A DNA stretch of 14,512 bases, taken from positions 3,115 to 17,626 of the forward strand of contig LSYV01000384.1 of the NCBI GenBank assembly GCA_001584585.1, in the 5' to 3' direction. This document shows, one piece after another, positions 1 to 11,417 of this stretch. Positions within the stretch are counted from its first letter, which is position 1; every line of letters begins with the position of its first letter. A program made the position numbers and the translations under genes. The DNA is from Gonium pectorale. Taxonomy: Eukaryota; Chlorophyta; Chlorophyceae; Chlamydomonadales; Volvocaceae. The notes under the pieces were generated by a model, which saw nothing but the letters and a program-made list of their open reading frames with translations, was not told the DNA's origin and made no database searches.

Positions 1-250
1 GGCATTCAGCCATGCAGATCAGCAACCCAACCGAAACGGGGCACACGAGCCGCTACATTCGGGGCATTTTGTTGGGTGCGGATGGCCTGAGTACGACGCA
101 GCGCAGGGCATCCCCAGAAGCCAGTCGCACCCTGTGGTGAGTGCGCCGTTTCGAACCCGGGCCCGGATAGTACAGCAGAGGGGTGGTCATGGCAGCAGTC
201 ACAGCAGGAGGGGGCTCCTGTCCCGCCGGCGCCCGGACCCACCCACCCAC

Positions 251-346
251 CCGGATGCGGGCGCGCATCAGCGCAAACAGGTCCACCTCGCCGCCGCGGC
301 CCTGCGCCGCCAGCTCCTCCGCCGCCGCCAGCTCGGTTGCGAGCGC
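251..346 (-). CDS. Candidate exon 28, Ala/Glu-rich helix
   Basis: A strong pyrimidine tract and CCGGCAG acceptor lead into 96 nt with typical coding bias: ALATELAAAEELAAQG, then GEVDLFALMRARIR, ending at CGG|GTGGGT. It is phase 0 on both sides and probably an amphipathic helix. It either continues the PLAT gene or belongs to a separate minus-strand gene. No domain is recognisable. Confidence 0.55.
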
Positions 347-3300
347 CTGCCGGAGGAGGAAAGGGGCCGTGGCGTGGGGCGTGGGGCATAGTGGGATTGG
401 AAGGCATTCTCAGCAGAGAAGCCTGGGGGAGCATGTCTCTCCCGAGGTAAACAACTGGGGCCTGAGCGGCTGAGAGCTGAGAGGCAGAGAGCTGAGAGGC
501 TGAGAGCTGAGAGCTGAGCGCTAGCGCCATTTCTTTGTGGATGCTGTGTATGGATGGGTTATAAGGCTGGTGGTTTGAATGGGTGGAGAAGCCCGGACCG
601 GCTATCCCTGCCATGCCTCTCCAACCCCCCTCCACCCCACCCCACCCCGTGGCGTGGGGCGGGGGGGGGCGGACAGGCGTAACGCCCGGGGCAGGGCAGG
701 GCCCTACTAGGTATAGCCCACGGACAAAGCCATGAAAGTGGCGGCGGCGCTATGGCCACAACTCCAGAAACTATGGCTCACCACATCATAAATCGGTAAC
801 TGTACATCAGGGCCGGTCGCTTGTGGCCCACCTTTTGGTGTAGCGGGTGGGGCTCGATTGTTGGTTTTATGTTGGTGGTGGTATTTGGGGGCAGCAAAAC
901 CTCAACCGCGGGGTGTGGCGTTGGCGGGCGCGGTGGTGCGGGCGGCTGCGCGATGCTTGGCGGACAGAAGTACGCCTCCGCGGGGTGCGGATGCGCCAGG
1001 GCCTGCTCCGTGAGGAAGTGCCTGAGCGGGGAGAGAGGGGGGGTCCACGGGATGTTAGGGACAGAGAGGGCACCGTTGAGCCTCGCACCCGTTGGGTGCG
1101 GTGGGGGGCGGGGCGGTCCGGGGACGGTTTGTGGTTACGGGAGAAGAGGGGGGGCTGCGAGGAAAGAAGATCCCAGAGGGCCGAGGGGAGCAGTGGCGCG
1201 CTCGTCAGCTTGGAAACCAACCGGGCGCGAAACCACCGGACACGGAACACACGACACTTGGACACAGCGCGACGCGACACGACTCCGCAACACGCCTCCG
1301 CACCTGATGTACGGCCGCTCTTTCGACGGCCAGCCGCAGGGCGGCTGGGAGCCGGGGAACAGGTGCAGCGTCGGCGCCAGCGGAAGCAGCGGGTACGTTG
1401 ACGATGAAGTAGACGTGGCCTCCGCCACCGCCGCCGGCGGCGCGACGGCGGCGGCGCCGCGCACGGGGGGTCCCGGCGGCGGCGCCGCCAGCAGCGCCAC
1501 ATCTCGCAGCGGCCAGCCTGGCCACACGCCGGGGGCGTCGTGGCGGATGTGCATGGCCGCCAGGGCCTCGAACGCCCTGCGCCGGGTGGTTTGGGACGGT
1601 CGAGAAAATGTCATCATGACCTTGACAGGGCCCGACTTACAATGATGGCCGTCGTGGCATCGAAGGCTGCAGCGTTGCTGTACAGGAAAGGAAGGAGCAT
1701 GCGTGCGGCGGTACGTTCTAGGTGGCCGGGTATCGGATGGAGATGTGCGTTCCGAGTGGATATGGAGATGGTTGTAGGTCGGCGCCCGGTGCCACGACCC
1801 CCTCGCCGCCTCCGCCGGCGCCCACCTGCCGATGAATGACACGGCGCAGGTGCCGGCGGGCAGCAGCCGCAGGCCCTGCACCGCCCCAGAAGCGCCCTCC
1901 GGCTTGTCGGGCGACACGCCCAGCCACTGACCCGCGGGTCCGGCCGTGAAGTGGGTGGGCGCGGAGCCGCTGTCGCTAACGTCCCGCACCGTGATGGACT
2001 GCGCGGGGGGTGGCGACATGGCGCACGGGCGAACAGGCTTGAGGATGCCTGAGAACGGTGGCAGTGCGGCAGCAACGAGCGACGCTGCCTACCGATCATC
2101 TCTTGACCCCCCGCCCCGGCCCCGTGCCCCCCCCCCGCAAGCCTGCTACCCTTCCGCCCTGCCCCACCTTAAGCAGAATGCCCCAGTCGCCGGCGGCACT
2201 GGCGGGCAGCCGCAAGTCCGCCCGCAGCAGCTCCTCACCCAGCGCCTCATCACACGATACCTGCGAGCCACCACCCGCGTTGCATCGCAGTCGGAAAGCA
2301 TCGCGGCGGCGGCGGCGGCGGCGGAAAACAACCCAAGCGCCCGCAGGGCACACGGCTGGCGACACGTTACGTGCAGGCGCGCGGCGCCGGAAGAGCTGGA
2401 CTGCGCGGCGCCAGGGGCCCGCCTCGCTCATGCAGTCTGCCTAGCCCCTGCGCCGCCGCACCCGCGACCCTTTCTTGTTCTTCAGTGCCACGCCCATGCG
2501 ACCCCGAGTGGCCGGCCGTGACCACCCAGTCAGCTTGGAAGCCACCCAGCCAGGCACGTGCATGCGGCCGCCGGGTGGGCCCAAACACGCCGCAGCTGCT
2601 TCCCTACACAGAGGCATACAGAGCCCGCGATCTCGACATCACAAATCCCCCCCCCCGCGCCGTAGCCAGCGGCCCCACCTGGAACACGTCGGGCTGGGCG
2701 GCGTCGGTGAAGGGCGCCACCCCAGCCGTCGTGCAGCTCTCGGAGGACAGCACCAGCGGCCTGCGGACCCGGGAGCGCACGCACGTCTTCTTGGCGCGTG
2801 CCGCCAGCGCAGCGCAGCGCAGCTGTACGCGGGTGCAGCGGGTTGAGACCAGCAGGGGGGCCAGTAGCCCCAACCGCCCCGCCAGCCTGCCGCGACCCGC
2901 TGCTGCCGCCCCCCGCCATGCACCTGCGTGCGCCGCCGCTGACTCGCCGTGCCGCGGCTGCCCCCCCCTTATGTTCGGATCCCCTCCCTCAGAGCTCCGC
3001 GGCCTGCAACGGTCTTCTCTCCCCCGGCCCGCCCACCTGCTCAACCGCACCGCCCCCCTCACCCCCCATCTCGCCAACCCCCGCACACTCCCCCTCCCTC
3101 CAGGTTGGCCCCGCCCCTCGGCCGCTCCCCCGCACGGCACCACACGGCACCTGCAGCTGGCCGCCGAGCCGTGCAGCGCCAGGGTGACGGCCCGCGCCGC
3201 CCGGCCGCCGCCCAGCGACACGTTGCTGCGCAGGGTGTGCACCCCGCCCTTGGCCACCACCACCTCGTACGTGCGGCCGGGCTGCTAGGGCGCGGAGGAG

Positions 3301-6300
3301 GAGGAGGAGGGGGGGCGCGGAGGGGCGGAGCCGGTGGCAGGTACCAGCAACCGGATCAGCCGGTATCGGACACTAAAGGGGCGACTACGGCGCAGCGCAG
3401 AGGAGATGAGTTTAGAGATGGGTGCAATGGCGCCTGGGTGAGTGCGGCGGAGGGTGGAGGGCGATGGAGGGTACAGCATCGGGGGGGGGGGGCAGGGGGG
3501 CGCACTCACGGGCTTGGGTGGGCGCGGCGACGCGCCGCCGGCCTCCGCCGCTTCCTCCGCCTGCCTTTCAGTGGCCGCGGCGGTGCGGGACTGCACGCAG
3601 CGCACGTAGGCGAGGTCGAGCTCCGGGTCGGGGACCGCCCGGCCCGAGTCCAGGATGGCGATGTCCGAGTGCTGCAGCACCTGCGGACGGGGGCGGGTGG
3701 AGAGGCGCAAGGAGCGGAGACGGAAGTCAAACGGGTCGCAATGCTGCAAGGGGGCGGTATGGGCCCAGCACCCCACACAGTGGGTCGGAGGCCGCGGGCG
3801 TGGGAGGGTGCCGGTGGGCAAGGAGCGGCGAGTATTATAACTAGGCCGTCGCAGTGCCGTCGCAGTGCTACAGGCCGTCGCAGTGCAACAGGCCGTCGGC
3901 AATGCTACAGGCGAGTGCTACAGGCGAGTATTGTAGCTAGGCCGTCGCAGTGCTTCAGGCACGTAATGGGCAAAGCACATTCGGCCCGGTTGCGATCTGG
4001 CATTTGCGAGTGGGGGCGTATAGTGACAAGGAACGTATGTGATAAGGCTTCGGGTGTGCTGAGAGGTCGGGAAAGCGCGGCGGAGTGCCCTCGGCGACGC
4101 AGCAACCGCGGGGGCGCACCTTGCTGTTCCAGCCGCTGAGCTGCACCGCCTCCGCCGCATGCCAGGCCTCGGCCTCGGCCCGGGGCTCCTTGCAGCGCAG
4201 CACCAGCAGGTAGCGCATCAGGGGCTGGCCGGTCTGGGGGGAGGAGGGGGGTCATGGGATGGGGCCGATGGGGGGGAGAGGGGCGGCGAGGGGCGGGGGA
4301 AGACGGCCGGGGAAGGGGGAGAGCTAGGCGGAAGCGTGGAACAAGTGGGGTGGGAACAGGCGTGTACGAGTTGATGTGCATGGCAGCGGACGGACTTTCC
4401 TGTGTGTGTGTGTGTGCCTGCCGTACGCACCTGGAGCGCCGCCAGGACGTGTGTGGGGTAGAGGACTCGCTCCAGGACCTTCGAGGCGAGGCGTGGGCAG
4501 GGGAGTGAGGGAGGGAGGGACAGGACTGAGGCGACAGTGGCACCGCCGGCGTGCAGTGCCGGTGTGTGCAACGCGTGGGCGCATCATACCGGTACACAGT
4601 CACACATACAGCCACACACACAGCATGGCGAGACGGATTGTTGGGTGCCTAACGGGGGGGGGGAACGGTCGGGGGCAGCTTGGACGTGGGCGGTAGTGGG
4701 GGCGGGCGGCGCACGCGCTAGGGTGCGGACGCACGCCGTGCGGCTGGTGTGCGCTCAGAGCCCTGTCCAGGATCCGGATCCGGATCGGAGTCCGGCGTTG
4801 GATCCACGCAATGCCTAGCTCACCCGGTCAGGCCCGAAGCGGCCCTCCGTCGCGCCCTCGTCCTGTGGGCAATGGCGGGCGCGGAGCAGGCGGGTCGGGA
4901 ACCTCGTCCCCGAAACCGATATCGGTTGCGTGGCCACAGGATGGATTCAAGGAACGGCATGTCCCAGGAAGGCGCGTCTGGTGGTCCTGGCGACACCGCA
5001 CACCGCCGCCGGATACTTGAAGTCCCTAAGTCACGGCCGCCCTAAACTCCCAAGCCCGCAGCCCCCCCCCCCACCTTGAGCCCCGCGCCCAGCCCCAGCC
5101 AGTTGCGGCACACGAACACGGCGGTGCGGCCGGTGCCGGTGTGGGTCACCTCGATGTGGTCTAGGTGCCAGTTGGGGGAGTCGCCTGCGGCGGGAGGGGT
5201 TGCGGGCGGGCGGGCGGCAGGATGGATAGAGAGGCGTAGTGGGTGCGCGGGCCGGGGGTGTTATGCGCGCGCATGCACCACCACCGAATGCGTGCAGCGG
5301 CAGCCTTCTCCTGTCCGCAGTGCGTGCGGGTAGGGGGTAGGGGGGAGGGGGGACGATGCGGACGGAGGGGATAGCTGACAGCGTTGGTGGGCGGATGCGT
5401 GGGTGGGGGCATGGGAGGAAGCACAGGAGGCAACGTGAAACAGGTTGGGATTGGGACATTTAGAAAGTGTGGTTTGAAAGCGAGGGGGTGAGAGTGGATA
5501 TGGGACGCGCAGTCAACGGGCACACGGCGAGGGTGCAGCTGCCCTCGGTTGAGGGTGGGGGCAGGAACAGGAGCAGGGGCATATCTACTCCCGACAGCAG
5601 CCGGCGACGTGCCGACACCTGACCCCGCCCCGCGGCCCCACCCGAGTCGTCGTGTGAGATGCACACGCTGCCTAGCTCCCCCAGCCCGGGGTCCGGGAAG
5701 AAGAACACGTCCTGCGGCGGCGGCGGCGGCGGGGCGGGGCGGTGGGGGGGGCGTTCAAGGCAGGCGGTGCAGCCGCCGCAGCAAGCATGTGACCCGGCAG
5801 GAGGCGGCAGGAGACGTCGAAGCGAACGCATTGGCTGGACCGGGGGATGGGGAGGGGGCAGCGCAGGTGGTTGCGGTTGTGACAGCCCCCGGCGCTCCGA
5901 AATGGGCCCAAGTGGGGTAGCCCAGCCGGGCAGGCCGGGCCGTGATGGAAAACGGGGGAGCGCCCGAAGTACCGCAGCGCCAGTGGCCTTATGAGCTCCC
6001 TTCCTCACACCCCCACACCCCCACGAACACAAACACGCCCCGCCCACCTCGGCCCCCTCGTTGAAGGTGTCCCCGGTGCTGTCCCGCAGGTGCAGGTCCA
6101 GCAGCTGGCCCCGGGAGCCGAACAGGTCGAGGTACACGCGCGCGTCGGTGCTGGCCTGCGGGGGAGGGGGAGGCGGGGAGGGGGCAGGATGGGGTGTGGG
6201 GGAATGTGGGGGCCTCACACAGCACAGCGCATGCACATGCTGTCCGCTCCCATGCTCGGCACAGCGGAAGGGTAGGCTGCTCAACGCAGTGGGGCGGGGG

Positions 6301-9300
6301 GGGGGGCACGAGGTGCCATCCTCCCCTGCCCCCCTGCCCCCGCACTCCCGCCCCACCTCGGGCAGGGCGCTGGTGAAGGTGGCGATGCGGAAGTGCGGCT
6401 GCGCCGCCGCGCGCAGCACGATGCGGGTGGCCGCCGGGTTGGGCGGGTGGTCGGGGTCGGGCGGCGGCGGCAGGAACAGGTAGTGCTTGCCGTCCAGCAG
6501 CCGGACCACCTGGCGGGGTTGGGGCAGGGGCAGGGGAGGCAGGGGCGGTCAGTTGGGGGGCCGGGAGGCAGGGGGAGGTTTGATCAGGACGAGCTGGTGT
6601 CTGGCAGCATCCTCCCGTCCGGCGAATAACGCAGCGGGGGACCGCTACGTCGCATGCCAGCCATCCTCGCGGTTGCGCCACGTGGGCACGAGCGGCCGTA
6701 CCGCCGTACGGCATGTGCCGTACCTCGATGCACTGCATGCGGGAGTTGAGAATGCCCATCTGCCTGCGGGGTGTGGGGGGAAGTGGCAGGAGCAGCGGGT
6801 AGCGCAGATGGGCCTGTGTTGGGATGTGTATGCGTACACGGGCTGGCGAGCGCAGCTGTCCTTCAAACGGACAGGCGGGGCGGGGCAGGCGGGGCCCCTC
6901 AGCTGCGCCGTGACGCGAAGCGGCCGTGCAGCTGACATTCCAGGCGAGCGCACTCCGTCTGGCTTCAGTCCGTTCCTGAATCCCCTGGCCGACCCCCAGC
7001 TCCGCCTCACGGCCTTTCCCCATTTCCCCCGCGTTCCCCACTCCCCTCCCCCCCTTCTTCCTCACGTGCACCACATCTCCAAGCTCAGCAGCTCCCCCAG
7101 CGGCACGGGGCTGCGCATCAGCCGCGTCTCGTGCGCTTGGTCGATGGAGCGGCCGGGCAGGCTGAAGGGCGCCTGCTGGTAGCCCTCCTCGGTCAGGCCC
7201 ACCACCACGATCTACGAGCAGCGGACAGCGGGCAGGGGAATGAGGGGAGTGAGTGAGAAAAGGGTTGCATTGCAGCCAGAGGTGAAGGAACAAGGAGAGG
7301 TTGAAGCACGCGTGATGGAAAAAAAGGGGAGGGGGCGTACTGGGGGGGGGCGGGCGCGTAAGGGAGCTCACTGCGTAGCCATCGTTGCGCCGGGGCCGGA
7401 GCCAGTAAGCTTTGACGTCACTGAATCGAACAGGGAGTGAACTAGCGGAGACACACAACATGAGCGGATGGACGGGGGCTCATGGAGGGCGGTGCTTCAA
7501 GGCCCCGCAACCCGCGTCGCCAGGCGTTCACTCTCTGGGCCCCGCCCCGGCGCCGCGCCCACCTGCAGGTCTCCGTCGATGCCCATGCCCACGCCCCGGC
7601 CCGAGCTGAGGATGTGGAATACCACCTGCAGCTCAGAGGAGCGGAGGCACGGGAGGGCAATCAGGGCACGCCGGCCTCCAGCGGCCGGACCATCCCTCCG
7701 CCACGACATCACCAGCCACCCGCCGCTGGGCCCCACCAGCGGCGCGCAGCCCCCTTCCCCCAGCAGTACGAGACCAAGGTCGGTACCCGTACCCGTACCC
7801 GTACGGCTTCTCTCCGGAAACGCTCCCCAATCCTTACCCACCCTGCACAGCACGTCAGCTGCACAGTCAGGGCGGTATCCGTCCTCCTGAACAAGTCACC
7901 TAGGCCTCCCACACTAAATGGCACGCAGCTAGCCCACCACCGGCCCCCGTTGCCGCCCCCGCCCCGCCCCGCTACCCCGGGACTGGGACTGGGGAGGCCG
8001 CTCGCCTTGTAGTCGGCTGCCGAGGAGGCCACCGGCAGGAAGAGCTCCGCGTCCGCGGGCTGCAGGCGGGGCCCCTTGCCGCCAGCGGGGGAGCCGCCCG
8101 CCCCAACGCCCTGGCCCGCCTTCTCTGCGGCTTGTTGGGCTGCCAGGGCCAGGAAGCGGCCGCCACCAACGAAGTACCAGGTGCGGCCGGTCTCCTCGCT
8201 GATCGGGTGGGGGGAAGGAGGGGCCGTAACCGGTCAACTGGAGCCCCACAACAAACGGCGCCGCCTGGAAGCCCATCCCTCCGTCACCCCACCATGCCTA
8301 TCACCTCATCGCCCCGTCACCCCAACCCAGCAGTGAGGGCGCACCGCCGCATCCACATCCCCACCGCAAGCCCTATCGTGCGCTTTGCATCCCGCCCCGC
8401 CCCGCCTGCCCCCTTTTCCCCCTAGCTCCTCCCGCCCCACCCCGCCCGGTCCTCCCCCCCCCGGCCGCTCACCAGGCCACCTCCACGTGCTGCACGCCCC
8501 AGTCGCCCGGACCCCCGGGCGTCACGCCGCCCCCCAGCCGGCCGCCCGGCGGCGCCGCCAGCTGCAGCGTGACCCCCGTCAGCTGCTCCATGAGGGGCAG
8601 GCTCACGGGCTCCAGCAGCGCCACCTTGCGGCCCCTGTGGTGGAGACCCCGCACCGGGAGGAGGGGGAGTAGCCGGGAGGGGGTGTGCTGATGTCGCTGC
8701 ACACCGCTCCAGAGTTGTTGAGTGCCGGTGCTGGGGCCAAAGGCTCGAGCAGGCGCGCTGCCGCGGCCCCGTCCAACGCACCCAGAGTATGCTGCTGCGA
8801 CGCTGCGACGCCAACGGAACCACTCGAAACCCTGAAGGCAGGTCAGCGCTGAAGGGGAAGCCAGTTGCAGCCAGGCCGCTACGCAGCGTGCGACCCACCC
8901 CACGCACCGTCCCTCACGCCCCCTCCCCCTCGCACACGACTACGCCCGCGCCCCCCGGCCCCCACCCACTCCTCCAGCGCCGCCCCGTCCGGGTTGATGC
9001 AGATGAGGTTGCTCTTGAGCACCGCGCCACCCGCGTCCTTGCCCCGCCGGCCGTGCAGACGCACGTAGACGCGGCTGCGCGTCCCCCCTCCCTTGTCGGG
9101 GGCCGTGAAGACGCTGATGCGGTAGCTGCCGGTGCTGCTGCTGCGGGACACCTGCGTGCGGCGGTGGGCGGCGAGGAGGGGAGGGAGGGAGGGAGGGGGG
9201 AGCGGGGCGCGAAGCCGTGGGCCAACCGCCTCAGGGGCTGGGGCGCAGCGGGGAAAACCGACGGCCGTACCAACGCCCCTGCGTTCGGTTACCGCGCCCA

Positions 9301-11375
9301 GGGAGTAATGCCGGTGCACCCGCCAGTACACTGTGTAGGAGAGCCAGAGGGAGACCTGCCCTCTGCCCGCTGCTGTGGCGCACTTCCGGCGGTCAGCGCC
9401 GGAAGCCGCGGGATGGCAGCGGCGGGCGTCTTGTGATGAATGCCTGGCGTTGTACGCGGTATTATGAAGGGCTATAGCCGGTACGCCGTGTTTCGTGGCC
9501 CTGCAGAACGTCTGCGCTTCTTTTGCATGCGTCGCACTCCGCCCGTCAGCACTGTCTGAGCATGGCGCCCGACACCCCGACACGCCGCCCGCCCGCCCGC
9601 CCGCACTCACCTCAGGCGGCACGGACCTCGCTGGCGCCATGTACATGATGTCGCCGCCCGCCTCGGTGGCGAAGTGCACCTTGACGTCCTTGGCCACCAC
9701 GTCCACCGCCTGAGGGTGGGGAGCGGGGCAGGAGGGCACGAGGGCGCTCTGCGCGGGCGCGAGAGACCTTCCTCGAGAGCCCATTCCGTGCAGGGCCCAA
9801 GGTGAAGGACGGGAGAAAGAAGAGGGCGGACAGGACCCCCGGGCGCACGCCTGGGCGCGTACGGACATGCGCGCATAGCGCCCACATACACACGTGTGCT
9901 GCCGCCTGCTTTGCTGCCTCGTTTTGGGCCTGCTTTAAGCGTTCCGTCACGCATACGAATACACATACAGCGTCGGCCCGGAGATATCATGACACACACA
10001 TTGTTGAGGTGGTCTTGCGTTGGGGCGGGTAGCGCCCCTGGCCAGCGTCGGTCCGGAGATGTAACACCACACACACACAGCGCACATTCGCATGACGTAA
10101 CACACACAGCGCACACACACAACATATACACGCACACACACGCGCACGTGCCGCCCCGCCCCGCACCTGCGACGCCCTCGCCGCCGCGTCTAGCTCCGCC
10201 AGCAGCGCCCGGTCTTGCAGCGGGCCGCACAGCAGCAGCGGGTCCAGCCACACGCAGCGGGCGTCCCCGCTGAAATCGCTCTCCACCACCAGCTGGAGCT
10301 GCCTGCGAGGGCCGGGGGCGGGGCGGGGTGAAGGAAAAGGAGAATGAACAACGACGAGCTGGGCGCCAGCAGCGTAAGTCCCGTCCGGGGCCTGGGGGGG
10401 AGAGGGTTTGCGTGGGCGCGAAAAAGGCAGGTGACGCGCCGACCTACGGGCCGTTCCGGCTCGCCGCACGCCAGCCGGCCCAGATGCGCAAAGCGGTCCC
10501 CTTGCGCACCCGACCGCAGCATCTGACCGCAGTACGCGGGGGGTGGGTGGATGGTGTGGGGAGGAGGCGTACCTGCACCCCAGCAGCGGCTCGCAGCACA
10601 GCGCCACGTCCCCCGCCGCCCGCAGCCAGGTGGCCCACACCAGGGCGTCGTCCTTCACCACGCTGAAGCGCACGGGCGCGGGGGGCGTGCCTGCGGAGGG
10701 CGGGTTCGGCAGGCGCCCAGGAAGTGGTGGGGCCGGTGGGGTGGGCGTACCGAAGGGCGTTGGAAGTGCGCCGGGCGGGCTGGAGCGGGCCCGGTCGCAC
10801 AGCGCCTCCCGGTGCAACAGCCTCTCCCGGCCTGCGCCCGAGCGCTCTCTGTTGCCCGGCGCAACCGACAGCGCCCAACAAGCACAACTCCTCGATGCAC
10901 AAAGCCGTCGCAGCAGGCTGTGAAGTGATGCGTCCACATTCCCCTGGTCACTAGACACAGCTGCTCCCTTCCAAGCTCGACCCCATAACGAAACGCACAG
11001 TGAAATGCCCACAGTCGAAGATCCCACACGGCTCACCCGCGCTGTCGTCCAGTGCTACATGTGTGAGCAGCCACAGGTACTGCTCCCCGAGCTCCTCCCC
11101 TGCAGCGGCCAGGTCGTACGTCAGGACCACACACTCCCGCACGCCCGCCACCACACCGCCGCCGAACGGGTCGACGTCGGCTGCCGCGGGCTGGCCATCA
11201 GCGGCGACGCTGCCGTACATGCCGCCATCGGGGGTCGTGGCGGCGCCGGCGGGCAACAGGCGCGCGACCCGTGGGTCGGCCGGGTCGGCCCACTTGAAGC
11301 CACCCCGCGCCGACACGGCGATGGAGCGCGTGCAAGCAAGGCCCTTGACCCGGACCTGTGGAGCCACACAGAGAC

Positions 11376-11417
<42 letters not shown>

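Larger units (their letters stand above)
4234..5074 (-). other. Longest intron, between exons 19 and 20
   Basis: 841 bases. It holds a TG microsatellite (4401-4416), CA-rich sequence near 4600-4622, a GGATCC tandem repeat (4770-4788) and a G-rich stretch close to the acceptor of exon 20. I see no segment with both PLAT-like residues and good splice sites, but its length leaves room for an exon I missed. Confidence 0.55.

Noticed and set aside
6..131. Possible minus-strand terminal exon ending in TGA at 8-6
   Set aside because: Phase fits, but the codon bias is unlike the other exons and the pyrimidine tract is weak; too uncertain to annotate.
12..140. Short plus-strand frame from ATG 12, followed by GTGAGTGCG at 137
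   Set aside because: 42 codons with weak codon bias and no recognised similarity; the donor-like site is probably chance.
1205..1525. Alternative minus frame with HVYFIVNVPA
   Set aside because: It looks like a PLAT strand by chance, but the other frame carries IRHDAPG..WPGWPLRDV and is the one consistent with exon 25.
1637..1641. TGTAA on the minus strand, resembling an algal poly(A) signal
   Set aside because: It lies in the intron before exon 26, which continues the PLAT frame, and is part of a GTAAGT-like sequence.
821..1645. Plus-strand open frame of 274 codons
   Set aside because: Gly/Arg-rich product without motifs, antisense to exons 26 and 27; explained by base composition.
2371..4139. 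Long open frames on the plus strand (2371-3288, 2949-4139)
   Set aside because: They overlap five well-supported minus-strand exons, have Pro/Arg/Ala-rich shadow composition and show no domain; GC-rich DNA has few stop codons.
5460..7461. Long minus-strand open frames spanning several introns (5460-6509, 5989-7461)
   Set aside because: They read through introns with Pro/His-rich low-complexity sequence; only the exon parts match PLAT.
9383..9405. Inverted repeat as a terminator or transposon end
   Set aside because: One short hairpin inside a eukaryotic intron, without target-site duplication or a second end.
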